A DNA stretch of 64,000 nt from contig NZ_JAGJBZ010000001.1 of assembly GCF_020010925.1 (NCBI RefSeq), positions 3,327,001-3,391,000 of the forward strand, read 5' to 3'. Below are positions 1-8,090 of this stretch, piece by piece. A model generated the notes under the pieces. That model was not told the origin of the DNA, ran no database searches, and saw only the letters and a program-made list of their open reading frames with translations. The DNA is from Streptomyces griseiscabiei (GTDB taxonomy: Bacteria; Actinomycetota; Actinomycetes; Streptomycetales; Streptomycetaceae). The position numbers and the translations under genes were made by a program. Positions within the stretch are counted from its first letter, which is position 1. Each line of letters starts with the position of its first letter.

Positions 1-649
1 GCTCGGGCTGCGGGCCGTAGGGGACCTCGCAGCGTTCGGTGCGCAGTTCGGTGACCCGCTGCTCCAGGAGGTCGAGGAGCTGCTCCACGGGGACGGGCCC
101 GGCGGAGAGCTGCAGGAAGGAGAGCACCTGGGGCATGGCCGAGACGACCTCGGCGACGGCCGCGGGCTCACGGTCCTCGGGCTCGGGGTGGGCGATGGAC
201 CAGGCGTCGAAGAACGCGACCCAGCCGCGCAGTACGGCGCTGTCGTCGCGGTGCCAGGCGCGCAGGCGCCAGCCGGGGCGCGCGCTGTCGCCGTGCACCT
301 CGATCAGGCCGGCCAGTCGCGCCGTGTCCCAGTCGTGGCGGACCTGATCCGGGGTCAGCCCCAGGTCGTCGGCGGCCTGTTCGGCGGTCGCGGCGGAGAG
401 TGTGCCCTTGCCGTCGGGGCTCGCGCCCTCGCGGCCGGGGCGCAGGGCGGCATCGGCCCAGTGGGCGACGCGGGCCGCGTCGGCCAGGACGGCGCGGGCC
501 ATGCGGGCGAGTTCCACGGGCGGCGGTGTGCCCTCCGGGGGCCGGGGAGCCGGTCGGCGGCGCTGGGTCACCGCTGCTCGGGGAGCGGCGGCCAGGGTGC
601 GCGGGCCGACGAGGCGGAGCCTGGAGTCGCGCGGGTTACGGGACGTCAC
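1..649 (-). CDS. Conserved hypothetical protein with winged-helix-like region, 3' end cut by window
   Basis: This minus-strand frame opens at a GTG at 649 and runs off the left edge with no stop, giving at least 216 residues. The GTG follows a GGAAG-like ribosome binding site about 9 bases upstream. Codon usage is normal for the neighbourhood. After an Arg/Pro-rich N-terminus, residues about 50-130 are helical. They contain a segment resembling a DNA-binding or winged-helix fold (AEQAADDLGLTPDQVRHDW, followed by a short basic wing). I recognise no catalytic motif. Proteins of this look are common and uncharacterised in Streptomyces. The 170 bases upstream (650-819) hold only its presumed promoter. 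Function unknown; confidence that it is a gene is high. Confidence 0.75.
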   Translation of the reverse strand, partial: MTSRNPRDSRLRLVGPRTLAAAPRAAVTQRRRPAPRPPEGTPPPVELARMARAVLADAARVAHWADAALRPGREGASPDGKGTLSAATAEQAADDLGLTPDQVRHDWDTARLAGLIEVHGDSARPGWRLRAWHRDDSAVLRGWVAFFDAWSIAHPEPEDREPAAVAEVVSAMPQVLSFLQLSAGPVPVEQLLDLLEQRVTELRTERCEVPYGPQPE

Positions 650-819
650 GGGGGCAGTCTTCCGGTTGACGGTCGGAAAACCCAAACGGAATGTCACAGC
701 GGGCGACAGGGGTGGCCAACGCACGGGTCCCTCCGGGGGGACATCGGCGGGGATCGTCTTGGTTCAGCGCTAAACGGAATGGCTCGTACCTGTACGGGGA
801 CGGGCCCGGCCCGACGCGC

Positions 820-1938
820 CTACATCAGCGGTGTCAGGAAGCGGCGCAGGGTCTCCTCGTAGCCCTCGGGGTCCGCGTTCCACATGGCGGCGTGCGGGGC
901 GTGGTGGACCGTGCGGAGGGTGACCCGGTCGGGGCGGCGGGCGGCGAGCCGGCGGGAGGGGCCCCAGGGGGCGACGGTGTCGTCGGGGCCGTGCAGGAGC
1001 AGGGTCGGTGTCCTGAGCCCCGGCGGGTCGGTGTCCTGGCCGGCGCGCAGTCCCGTACGGCCCTGGGCGGCGCGGACGGCGAGCGGCAGCAGGGCGCCGG
1101 GGGTGCGGCGGGCGGCGGCGAGGGCGCGCAGGGTGGCCTGCCAGTCGAGGACCGGGGAGTCCAGGACGAGTCCGGCGACGCGGTCGCGCAGCGCGGAGTG
1201 CGTGGCGGCGCGCAGGGCCATGGTGGCGCCGGTGGACCAGCCGAGCAGGACGATCCGCTCGGCGCCGGACCGCACGGCGTACCTGAGGGCGGCGTCGAGG
1301 TCGCGCCACTCGGTCTCGCCGAGGTGGTTCAGGCCGTCCGGGGAGCGGGGCGCGCCGAGGTCGCCGCGGTAGGCGGGGGCGAGCACCGGGAAGCGGTGGT
1401 GGTGCAGGAACTCCATGACGTTCATGGCGTGGGCGCGGGTGGTGCCGAGGCCGTGCACGGCGATCACCCAGGTGTCCCGGGCGGCGGGCACGAACCAGGC
1501 GGGCAGGGTGCCGAGTTCGCCGGGGATCCCGACGTCCTCGTGGTCGAGGCCGAGCGCGGTGCGCGGGTCGCCGAGGTGGAGCGCCGGGGTGAGCCACACC
1601 TTGTCGCCGGGCTCCAGGGTGCCGTGGGTGACGCGTTCCAGACGGCGGACGACGGCGTCGGGGGCGGGCGCGGCGCCGTCGAGGACGGCGCCGACGACGG
1701 CGTGGGAGCCGTTGCCGGTGAGGCCGTAGGTGCCGGGGCGCCGGGAGGCGAAGGCGCGGGTCAGGGCGATGCGGCCGGCGGCGGTGGAGTGCACGGTCAG
1801 CCGGGGTTCGGTGGGCAGGGGTTCGCCCGGCGGCGCCTTCAGCGCGGCGTCGCTCGCCAGGCGGCCCGCGGCGACACTCGCCGCCCCGGCCGCGAACGCG
1901 ACCCCGACGGCCGCCACCGCTGCTCCGACTGCACCCAC
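820..1938 (-). CDS. Alpha/beta hydrolase, membrane-anchored or secreted
   Basis: The 372-residue protein is a serine alpha/beta hydrolase. It has an oxyanion-type motif (AVHGLGT), a nucleophile elbow GWSTG, an acid in LLHGPDDTVAPW and a late histidine in HAPHAAMW. The first 30 residues from the chosen GTG start (1938) form an Ala/Val-rich hydrophobic segment that would serve as a signal anchor. A start 30 codons further upstream is possible but would put a basic Pro-rich tail before that segment. The substrate cannot be read from the sequence, but an esterase or acyl hydrolase is likely. It is transcribed alone; the next gene upstream ends 168 bases away. Confidence 0.82.
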   Translation of the reverse strand: MGAVGAAVAAVGVAFAAGAASVAAGRLASDAALKAPPGEPLPTEPRLTVHSTAAGRIALTRAFASRRPGTYGLTGNGSHAVVGAVLDGAAPAPDAVVRRLERVTHGTLEPGDKVWLTPALHLGDPRTALGLDHEDVGIPGELGTLPAWFVPAARDTWVIAVHGLGTTRAHAMNVMEFLHHHRFPVLAPAYRGDLGAPRSPDGLNHLGETEWRDLDAALRYAVRSGAERIVLLGWSTGATMALRAATHSALRDRVAGLVLDSPVLDWQATLRALAAARRTPGALLPLAVRAAQGRTGLRAGQDTDPPGLRTPTLLLHGPDDTVAPWGPSRRLAARRPDRVTLRTVHHAPHAAMWNADPEGYEETLRRFLTPLM

Positions 1939-2106
1939 GCGTCCAGTGTCCTGGCGGACCCGGCCGGGGGCCAGTGGGCGGGGGCCCACGGGTGACCGCG
2001 GAGGGGTGAGCGGCGTGACCCGGCGCACACAGGGGCGTGTACGGCACCGCGGTCGCCCCTCGGGCCCGGAAGGGGGTCGAGAGGGGGCCGGACCGGGGCT
2101 AGAGCC

Positions 2107-2838
2107 CTAGCTCGGTTGGCCGTACCCCTTCAGCCGCTCCCCCGCCTCCGCGACCTGGCCGGGGGTGAGCAGGTGGGGGGTGAGGCCGGGGGCGGAGGAC
2201 GCCGTCAGCCAGACTCTGGACATCCATTCGAGCTGGGCCGTGCGGTCGTAGGCCTCGGAGAGGGTGGCTCCGTAAGTGATCGTGCCGTGGTTCTGGAGGA
2301 GACAACCGGTGCGGTCTGTCAAAGCGCGGAGCATGTTCTCGGCCAACTCGGCCGTGCCGTAGGTCGCGTAGGGGGCGACCCGGACGGGTCCGCCGAGGGC
2401 CGCGGACATGTAGTGGATCAGCGGCAGCTCGCTCACGAGGGTGGAGACGGCCGTCGCGTGGACCGCGTGGGTGTGGACGACGGCCCGGGCGTCGGTGGTC
2501 CCGTAGACCGCCAGGTGCATGGGGAGTTCGCTCGTCGGCCGGAGCGTGCCGAGGACCTGCCGGCCGGAGAGGTCGACGCCCGTCACGTCCTCAGGGGTCA
2601 GCCGGTCGTACGGCACGCCCGTCGGTGTGACCAGGACCGTCTCCGCGACGCGTACGGACACGTTGCCGGAGGTGCCGACGACCAGACCCTCGGCCACCGT
2701 CCGGCGGGCCGTCGCCACCAGGTCGTCCCACGCCCGCGCCAGCTCGTCCGGCACGTCCCGCCGCCGTACGTCCCGCGCATCCCGCGAACTCCCACCCGCG
2801 TCCCGTTCGTCCCGGACGCCGCGCCGCTGCTCAGCCAT
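2107..2838 (-). CDS. Class II aldolase/adducin family protein (L-fuculose-phosphate aldolase-like)
   Basis: The 243-residue protein belongs to the zinc-dependent class II aldolase family (FucA/AraD/MtnB). Visible signatures are GTSGNVSVR near residue 60, the PTGVPYDRLTPEDV segment, the metal ligands in HTHAVHATAVS near residue 125 and LLQNHGTITYG near residue 180. Family members cleave or epimerise phosphorylated sugars such as fuculose-1-phosphate or ribulose-5-phosphate, or dehydrate methylthioribulose-1-phosphate. The exact substrate is not decidable here. The first 30 residues are polar and probably disordered, so a start near residue 28 is also possible. It is divergent from the lysozyme gene. 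Confidence 0.88.
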   Translation of the reverse strand: MAEQRRGVRDERDAGGSSRDARDVRRRDVPDELARAWDDLVATARRTVAEGLVVGTSGNVSVRVAETVLVTPTGVPYDRLTPEDVTGVDLSGRQVLGTLRPTSELPMHLAVYGTTDARAVVHTHAVHATAVSTLVSELPLIHYMSAALGGPVRVAPYATYGTAELAENMLRALTDRTGCLLQNHGTITYGATLSEAYDRTAQLEWMSRVWLTASSAPGLTPHLLTPGQVAEAGERLKGYGQPS

Positions 2839-3035
2839 GCGGTGATCCTGCCAGGCCGAGGGCGCCGCCGGGTGCCGGGCGTGGGCACTCTAGGGGTGGA
2901 CGCGAACCTTCGGCAGAGCCCATATGCGCACAGATCACCCGGAGTCGGCGATTGGCCGGTGATCGACCGTGATGCGGTGATCTTCCACTAGCCTCCGGGT
3001 GTTTTGTCGCACAAGTCGCCATTCCGGGGGGAACC

Positions 3036-3785
3036 ATGGATCGCGCCCGCAAGCCGTTCCACCGTCGCAACCGCGCAGTCGCCGCCTCCGTCGCGGCGCT
3101 CGCCCTCGGCGGGACCGCTCTCGTCGAGCTCCCCGTCTCCGCCGCCGCCAGGCCCAGGGGGCACGACGTCTCCTCGCACCAGAAGACGGTGGACTGGCCG
3201 CGCGCGAAGGCGAAGGGCGCCAGGTTCGTCTACGTCAAGGCGACCGAGTCCACGACCTACCGCAACCCGTACTTCACCCAGCAGTACAACGGCTCCGGGG
3301 ACGCGGGCCTGATCCGCGGCGCGTACCACTTCGCGGTGCCGAGCGCGTCGTCCGGCAGGGCCCAGGCCCGCCACTTCGTGGACAACGGCGGCGGCTGGCT
3401 CGCGGACGGCCGGACGCTGCCGCCGGCGCTCGACATCGAATACAACCCGTACGACAGGAAGAAGAAGTGCTACGGCCTGAGCGCGAGCCGGATGGTCCGC
3501 TGGATCAGGTCGTTCAGCGACGAGGCCGAGCGCCTGACGGGCCGCCGCCCGGTGATCTACACCACCACCCACTGGTGGAAGACCTGCACCGGCAACAGCG
3601 GGGCCTTCGGCGCGAACCACGCGCTGTGGCTGGCCCGGTACGACCCCTCGGGGGCGGGAGAGCTTCCGGCGGGCTGGAAGAGCTGGACGATCTGGCAGTA
3701 CGACAACGGCAGCGGCAAACTGCCCGGTGACCAGAATCTCTTCAACGGGTCGATGAGCCGGCTGAAGGAGTTCGCCGAGGGGTAG
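3036..3785 (+). CDS. Secreted glycoside hydrolase family 25 lysozyme
   Basis: The 249-residue protein is an N-acetylmuramidase that hydrolyses the beta-1,4 bond of peptidoglycan after MurNAc. A twin-basic N-terminus and a hydrophobic stretch (residues about 12-36, ending near SAAARP) form a signal peptide. The GH25 barrel follows, with the first-strand motif GHDVSSHQ, the strand VYVKATE, the conserved GAYHFA and the acidic pair in ALDIEYN, which are the catalytic positions of the family. WTIWQY near the C-terminus is also typical. No cell-wall binding repeats are present. The ATG at 3036 follows a GGGGGGA ribosome binding site at the right spacing. It appears monocistronic. Confidence 0.93.
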   Translation: MDRARKPFHRRNRAVAASVAALALGGTALVELPVSAAARPRGHDVSSHQKTVDWPRAKAKGARFVYVKATESTTYRNPYFTQQYNGSGDAGLIRGAYHFAVPSASSGRAQARHFVDNGGGWLADGRTLPPALDIEYNPYDRKKKCYGLSASRMVRWIRSFSDEAERLTGRRPVIYTTTHWWKTCTGNSGAFGANHALWLARYDPSGAGELPAGWKSWTIWQYDNGSGKLPGDQNLFNGSMSRLKEFAEG

Positions 3786-3882
3786 CGCCCCTGCGGCAGA
3801 GCCCGGACAGGGCCCGGACACACGAGCGGACACACAAGCGGAATGACAGCCCCTCATTCACTACACCCTCACGCCCGCCCCA

Positions 3883-3910
3883 GTTCATCTTCCGTTCATC
3901 CAGGTTGCCT
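3883..3910 (+). promoter_or_regulatory. Probable Pho box (PhoP-type direct repeats) upstream of pit
   Basis: GTTCATC occurs at 3883 and again at 3894, exactly 11 bases apart, followed by a degenerate third unit (GGTTGCC) at 3904. Streptomyces PhoP binds tandem 11-base units beginning GTTCA. The site lies 42-69 bases before the phosphate transporter start, which fits direct phosphate control. Binding itself is inferred. Confidence 0.65.
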
Positions 3911-3951
3911 ACGGTCCTCGTGCCAATGACGTCCGAAAGAAGCCTGGGTAA

Positions 3952-5214
3952 ATGGAAAACTTCTCGCTGATCCTCGCGATCGTGGTCATCACCGCGCTTG
4001 CGTTCGATTTTACGAACGGTTTCCACGACACCGCCAACGCGATGGCCACGACCATCTCGACCGGCGCGATGAAGCCCAAGGTCGCGGTGGCCATGTCCGC
4101 CGTGCTCAACCTTGTCGGCGCGTTCCTGTCCATAGAGGTCGCCAACACCATCTCCAAAGGGCTCGTCGACGAGTCCGGCATACAGCCAGAGGTCATCTTC
4201 GCGGCGCTCGTCGGCGCCATCCTCTGGAACCTGTTGACCTGGCTGGTCGGGCTCCCCTCCAGCTCCTCGCACGCCCTGATGGGCGGCCTCATCGGTGCCA
4301 CGATCGCCTCGGTGGGCGTGGGCGCCGTGCACGGCGACGTGCTCGTGACCAAGGTGCTGATCCCCGCCGTGGCGGCCCCGCTGGTGGCCGGCATCGCGGC
4401 GATGCTCGCCACCCGGCTGACGTACAGGCTCGGGCGGCACACCAGTGACAAGGCCGCCGGCAAGGGCTACCGCGCGGGGCAGATCGCCTCCGCCGGTCTC
4501 GTCTCGCTGGCCCACGGCACCAACGACGCCCAGAAGACGATGGGCATCATCACCCTCGCCCTGGTGGCGGGCGGCGCCCTCGCACCCGACTCCGACCCGC
4601 CGGTGTGGGTCATCGTCTCCGCCGGTCTGGCCATCGCGCTCGGCACCTACCTGGGCGGCTGGCGCATCATCCGCACGATGGGCAAGGGCCTGACCGACCT
4701 CCAGCCGCAGCAGGGCTTCGCGGCCCAGACCAGCGCGGCGACGGTGATCCTGGCCTCCTCGCACCTCGGTTTCTCGCTCTCCACCACGCACTCGGTCTCC
4801 GGTGCCGTGATGGGCGCGGGACTCGGCCGCAAGGGCGGGGTGGTCCGCTGGTCCACCGCGACCCGGATGTTCGTCGCGTGGGGGCTGACCCTGCCGGCCG
4901 CCGCGCTGGTCGCGGCGCTCGCCGAGTGGGTGACCTCGTTCGGCACCTGGGGCACGGCCGTCGTCGCGGTCTTCCTCATCGCCTCCAGTGCCGCGATCTG
5001 GATGGTCTCGCGCCGCGAGGTCATCGACCACACCAATGTGAACGACCACGCCGAGGAACCCCCGGGTGTGGTGACCACGGCCATGGCCGCGGTGACCCCG
5101 CCGGCGGCCGGCACCGTGGGCGAGGACCTCACGGCGACCATCGCGGCCCCCGCGACGCCCGCCGCCGAGAGCACGGCCCCGGCCGCCTCGTCCGCGCCGA
5201 CTCCCGCCGTCTGA
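3952..5214 (+). CDS. pit: Low-affinity inorganic phosphate transporter, Pit family
   Basis: The 420-residue integral membrane protein is a PiT-type (PF01384) phosphate permease, taking up phosphate or metal-phosphate with protons. The family signature appears twice in inverted-repeat fashion: DFTNGFHDTANAMAT near residue 20 and LAHGTNDAQKTMG near residue 185. About ten hydrophobic segments are visible. The last 70 residues are a cytoplasmic Ala/Thr/Pro-rich tail without homologous motifs. The start ATG at 3952 has a weak AGAAG site. A Pho-box-like repeat lies just upstream, and a 73-codon membrane protein gene follows after 31 bases, so the two are likely co-transcribed. This matches the pitH2-type locus I recall from S. 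coelicolor. Confidence 0.94.
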   Translation: MENFSLILAIVVITALAFDFTNGFHDTANAMATTISTGAMKPKVAVAMSAVLNLVGAFLSIEVANTISKGLVDESGIQPEVIFAALVGAILWNLLTWLVGLPSSSSHALMGGLIGATIASVGVGAVHGDVLVTKVLIPAVAAPLVAGIAAMLATRLTYRLGRHTSDKAAGKGYRAGQIASAGLVSLAHGTNDAQKTMGIITLALVAGGALAPDSDPPVWVIVSAGLAIALGTYLGGWRIIRTMGKGLTDLQPQQGFAAQTSAATVILASSHLGFSLSTTHSVSGAVMGAGLGRKGGVVRWSTATRMFVAWGLTLPAAALVAALAEWVTSFGTWGTAVVAVFLIASSAAIWMVSRREVIDHTNVNDHAEEPPGVVTTAMAAVTPPAAGTVGEDLTATIAAPATPAAESTAPAASSAPTPAV

Positions 5215-5245
5215 GCCCCGCGACCCCCTGAGGAAGATCATCACC

Positions 5246-5467
5246 ATGCACATCGACTGGGCAGCCCTCGGCTCCGTCTTCGGAGTCAGCCTCGTGGTCA
5301 CCGTGGCCCTCGTCGGCCTCTTCACCCTGGGCATCGTCGGCCTCTCCAAGCGGGAGCAGGCGTCAACCCGGGGCGACTCGGTGGCGCTCGCGACCACTGG
5401 GGCGTACGCGTGCTTCGCGCTGTGCGCGGCGGCAGTGGCGTACGGAATTTCACTGATCATGACCTGA
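5246..5467 (+). CDS. Small two-helix membrane protein downstream of pit
   Basis: This 73-residue protein has two hydrophobic helices (residues about 8-30 and 48-70) joined by a short polar loop containing KREQAST. An AGGAAG ribosome binding site precedes the ATG. It follows pit by 31 bases on the same strand and ends before a strong terminator, so it belongs to the pit transcription unit. A small membrane partner of the transporter is plausible, but no biochemical role can be read from the sequence. Confidence 0.82.
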   Translation: MHIDWAALGSVFGVSLVVTVALVGLFTLGIVGLSKREQASTRGDSVALATTGAYACFALCAAAVAYGISLIMT

Positions 5468-5519
5468 GACCGGAAATCCCACGGTCCTCTCGGGCCGACA
5501 CCGGCAACTCCGGTTTCAA

Positions 5520-5555
5520 CCCCCGTAGGCGTCTTGTGACGCTTACGGGGGTTTT
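5520..5555 (+). terminator. Rho-independent terminator after pit operon
   Basis: A stem of CCCCCGTAGGCGTC (5520-5533) pairs with GACGCTTACGGGGG (5538-5551) around a TTGT loop, with one internal G-T wobble, and is followed by TTTTCTT. This is a textbook terminator 52 bases past the last stop. Confidence 0.9.
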
Positions 5556-5712
5556 CTTCGCATTCGGAGTAGCTCGGCGACCTCCGCGAAACGACACATG
5601 TCATACTGACCAGGGCTAGCCGCCGGTCGCCAACTCACCTACTCTAATGGAGAGTTGGTACAGCGAAGGTGGCGGCCCGACAAGTCTGGGACGACATGTG
5701 GCAGGGAGCACC

Positions 5713-6570
5713 ATGGCCAGGGACATCGATCCGAGCCTGAATCGACGCAGGCTGCGAATCGAGCTGCGCAAAGCGCGCGAGAGCGCGGGGCAGACCCAGC
5801 GGGACGCCGCGCAGGGCCTGGAGTGGTCCCTGTCCAAGGTGATCAGGATCGAGGCGGGGACGGTCAGCCTCGGTGTGACGGACCTGCGGGCGATGCTCCA
5901 GCAGTACGGGGTCACGGACGCCGTCCTGGTGGCGGAGCTGGAGGAGGCGGCCCGGGGCTCCAAGGGCCAGTCCTGGTGGGCGCAGTACAGCGACCTCGTC
6001 TCCCCCCAGTTCGCCCAGTACCTGGGGTACGAGGGCGCCGCCGCCACGATCCGCATGTACAACCCCATCGTCCTTCCCGGGCTGCTGCACACCGAGGACT
6101 ACGCGACCGCGCTGCTCTCGGCCAGGACCGCCGAGGCGCGGGTGCGGCGGCAGGTGGAGCTGCGCGTCACCCGGCAGGAGCGGCTGCTCGACGGCGACAG
6201 CGGCCCCGAGGCCGACATCGTCCTGGACGAGGCGTCCGTACGGCGCGCGGTCGGTGGCCCCGCCGTCATGCGGCGACAGCTCGACCACATCAAGACGGTG
6301 GCCGCGCATCCCCGGGTGAGTCTGCGGCTGCTGCCCTTCTCGGCGGGCGCGCACTACGGCACCACCACGCCGTTCATCCTGCTCGGCTTCAAGGACGACG
6401 ACGATCTGCTCTACATCGAGGGCCCCACGGGGGGCCTGACGAACCGTGACGACCTGGGCCTCACAGCGCGTTATCAGGAGTGCTTCGAGGACATCGGCTC
6501 CATCGCGTACGACGGCGACCGGATGATCGAGGCGCTCGACGCGATCAGGGAGAGTCTGGACGACAACTGA
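5713..6570 (+). CDS. XRE-family regulator with DUF5753 (Scr1-like) domain
   Basis: The 285-residue protein has an N-terminal Cro/C1-type helix-turn-helix (residues about 14-70, with RKARESAGQTQRDAAQ and WSLSKVIRIEAG) and a C-terminal DUF5753 domain (about 100-280, with the typical NPIVLPGLLHTEDYA and the LLPFSAGAHYG strand). Streptomyces encode dozens of these, usually paired with a small DUF397 protein in an antitoxin/toxin-like regulatory arrangement. Here the DUF397 gene is 0.8 kb away on the other strand. I chose the ATG at 5713, preceded by GGGAG, over the ATG at 5647 because it begins just before the helix-turn-helix. Confidence 0.92.
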   Translation: MARDIDPSLNRRRLRIELRKARESAGQTQRDAAQGLEWSLSKVIRIEAGTVSLGVTDLRAMLQQYGVTDAVLVAELEEAARGSKGQSWWAQYSDLVSPQFAQYLGYEGAAATIRMYNPIVLPGLLHTEDYATALLSARTAEARVRRQVELRVTRQERLLDGDSGPEADIVLDEASVRRAVGGPAVMRRQLDHIKTVAAHPRVSLRLLPFSAGAHYGTTTPFILLGFKDDDDLLYIEGPTGGLTNRDDLGLTARYQECFEDIGSIAYDGDRMIEALDAIRESLDDN

Positions 6571-6611
6571 CCCGGGACGGGACACCCGGGCGACGAACGG
6601 GGGGAGGCCTC

Positions 6612-7118
6612 ATGGCGGTCTTCGGAGTACGAGCGTGGTGGCGGGAATTGCGTACGTCCTCCACCGCCCCTGCGGACGACGCGTCGAGAGTCCCGCCCGA
6701 GCGGGCCGACCGGGACGAGCCGGCCGAGGTGAGCGACAGCGCCCTCAAGGCGTACGCCATGCAGAACCCCGAGTGGGCCGAGGCACTGATCCAGGTCGAG
6801 AGCGCGCGGGTGGCGGGAGCCGTCCGGCTGCTGTCCGTGCGGCTGTTGCTCGGCACGGCGTGCGGCAGCGTCCTGCTGTTCAGCGTCTCGGTCGCCACCC
6901 GGTTCGGTCCCGGCCTTCCGCTCGGCAGGATGTCGCCGCTCGGCTCGGCGGTGGTCGGCGCGGTGGGCGCGGCCCTCGTCACCGCGCTCGGCGCGTGGCT
7001 GGGCAGGATCCTGCGCGACCGCTCGGCCGACTCCCGGAACAGCCCCGTCAGCGGTGGTGCGGCCGCCGGGGCCGAGCCTCCCCCAGCGCCCGGTTCAGGA
7101 CCCGGAGCCGTTCCGTGA
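6612..7118 (+). CDS. Hypothetical membrane protein with two transmembrane helices
   Basis: This 168-residue protein starts at an ATG with a GGGGGAGG site at 6599-6607. A 60-residue soluble, partly acidic N-terminus contains SALKAYAMQNPEWAEALIQVE, a helical segment. Two hydrophobic helices follow (about 78-98 and 112-132) and the tail is Pro/Gly-rich. It begins 41 bases after the XRE gene and is probably co-transcribed with it. Its 3' end overlaps the 3' end of an opposite-strand gene by 71 bases. I recognise no family. Confidence 0.7.
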   Translation: MAVFGVRAWWRELRTSSTAPADDASRVPPERADRDEPAEVSDSALKAYAMQNPEWAEALIQVESARVAGAVRLLSVRLLLGTACGSVLLFSVSVATRFGPGLPLGRMSPLGSAVVGAVGAALVTALGAWLGRILRDRSADSRNSPVSGGAAAGAEPPPAPGSGPGAVP

Positions 7119-7359
7119 CCGGGGTCAGTCCCCACCACAGGCCGGCCCCGGCCGCGCCGAGCACGGTCACCACCAGCCAGACCAGGGCACGCACCTCACC
7201 GCCGGGCACCAGCAGCGCCGCCAGGGCACCCACTCCGACGGACAGCACGCCCATCACGGAGCAGAAGAGCGCCAGTGGGGCCGCCGCCGTCACCCGTTCC
7301 CGCCAGACGCCCGGCTTCCGCAGGCGCGCCGAGGCGGTCTCCCTCGCTCGGTCTCCCAT
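7048..7359 (-). CDS. Small hypothetical membrane protein
   Basis: The 103-residue protein has a basic N-terminus, two transmembrane helices (about 27-50 and 58-80) and a basic tail. A GGGAGG site sits seven bases before the ATG. It is downstream of the DUF397 gene on the same strand (30-base gap) and overlaps the end of the plus-strand membrane protein. It could be a partner of that protein, since both have paired helices, but nothing assigns a function. Confidence 0.72.
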   Translation of the reverse strand: MGDRARETASARLRKPGVWRERVTAAAPLALFCSVMGVLSVGVGALAALLVPGGEVRALVWLVVTVLGAAGAGLWWGLTPVTERLRVLNRALGEARPRRPHHR

Positions 7360-7389
7360 GTGTGCACCTCCCGTCCCCCGAGCGGATCT

Positions 7390-7596
7390 TCACGATCCGC
7401 CCGCTCCCGGGTCCACAAGTCCCGCCAGAAAACCACACCACGCCGCGTGGCGAAAGACGAGCAGCGCGTCACGATCGAAGTTCGAGTCACGGACCATGAC
7501 GCGCCGCCGTCCGGCGGCCACTTCCACGCAGTCGCCCCCGTTGTCGGAGTAGCTGCTCCTGACCCACACCCGTGCCGACGACTCCCTGTCGATCAC
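7390..7596 (-). CDS. DUF397 protein, partner of the XRE/DUF5753 regulator
   Basis: The 68-residue protein carries the DUF397 signature: WVRSSYSDNGGDCVEVA, then VMVRDSN, and a C-terminal FRHAAWCGFLAGL. DUF397 proteins pair with XRE/DUF5753 regulators in the Scr1-type system and act in development and secondary metabolism. I set the start at the GTG at 7596 because a GGAGGAGG sequence ends five bases before it. A start at 7617 would place that site inside the gene. The usual DUF397 gene follows its regulator directly, but here two membrane protein genes intervene and the orientation is opposite. Confidence 0.85.
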   Translation of the reverse strand: MIDRESSARVWVRSSYSDNGGDCVEVAAGRRRVMVRDSNFDRDALLVFRHAAWCGFLAGLVDPGAGGS

Positions 7597-7775
7597 ACCG
7601 ACCTCCTCCGAGCCCAAGAGTCAGCGCACCGACATGGCGTCCACCGCGACGACCGAGTGTCGTGTCCCGCCTCCGCGTGGGTGCGGTGCTTCGTACTGCC
7701 GTTCCCTCAAGTGTTCCCCGCCCGGGCACCGGGGAAGAGCACGGAAAGAGCCGATTCGGGCGTCTGACGGGATTT

Positions 7776-7803
7776 CAGCGGTGTGGGGCTCGGCACACCG
7801 CTG
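7776..7803. repeat. Perfect inverted repeat upstream of the cobalamin riboswitch
   Basis: CAGCGGTGTG (7776-7785) and CACACCGCTG (7794-7803) form a 10-base-pair stem around an 8-base loop. It lies just before the riboswitch in the 421-base gap between the DUF397 gene and the first ORF of the cobalamin operon. It could be an operator or a leader hairpin. I see nothing else in 7597-7775 beyond presumed promoters. Confidence 0.5.
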
Positions 7804-7814
7804 CATCGCAGGTC

Positions 7815-7972
7815 AACAGCAAGTTGACGGGTCTTCCAGGGGCGTGGTGGACTGCCGGGGCCATGTACGACGGCAGGAGAGGAAGCCGGTGCGAGTCCGG
7901 CGCGGTCCCGCCACTGTCACCGGGGAAGCATCTCGACGCGTCTCCCGGGAGCCAGGAACTCTCGCCGTCGGT
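7815..7972 (+). promoter_or_regulatory. Cobalamin (AdoCbl) riboswitch
   Basis: The segment contains the conserved core of the RF00174 class: GAGAGGAAGCCGGTGCGAG, then TCCGGCGCGGTCCCGCCACTG running into the B12 box, and GGGAGCCAGGAACTCTCGCC closing the element. It lies 120 bases upstream of cobD. Such elements shut down expression when adenosylcobalamin is abundant, which fits feedback control of the biosynthetic operon that follows. The outer limits are approximate. Confidence 0.95.
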
Positions 7973-8017
7973 CTCGTCGAACCAGGGCGTGGACACCCTG
8001 AGTGAGGACACATCGCC

Positions 8018-8086
8018 ATGTGCGCCATGCGCGGCTGCCCGCCGGGGCTCAGTGCCCGGTCCCTGCCCGACCCCGTGAACGGCTGA
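8018..8086 (+). CDS. Possible 22-residue leader ORF before cobD
   Basis: An ATG preceded by TGAGGA opens a 22-codon frame starting MCAMRGCPPG. It stops four bases before the cobD GTG. Such a close stop-start arrangement could couple cobD translation to the leader, and cobD itself lacks a strong ribosome binding site. It contains two cysteines and no known domain. It may be only a chance frame in the riboswitch expression platform. Confidence 0.35.
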   Translation: MCAMRGCPPGLSARSLPDPVNG

Positions 8087-8090
8087 ACCG

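Noticed and set aside
188..862. Plus-strand open frames over the first 0.9 kb
   Set aside because: The minus-strand frame from 649 has better codon usage and a structured protein; the plus frames are its shadows.
2910..2990. GATCACC/GGTGATC repeats before the lysozyme gene as an operator or riboswitch
   Set aside because: The arms are only seven bases with a long spacer and no recognisable riboswitch core; too weak to call.
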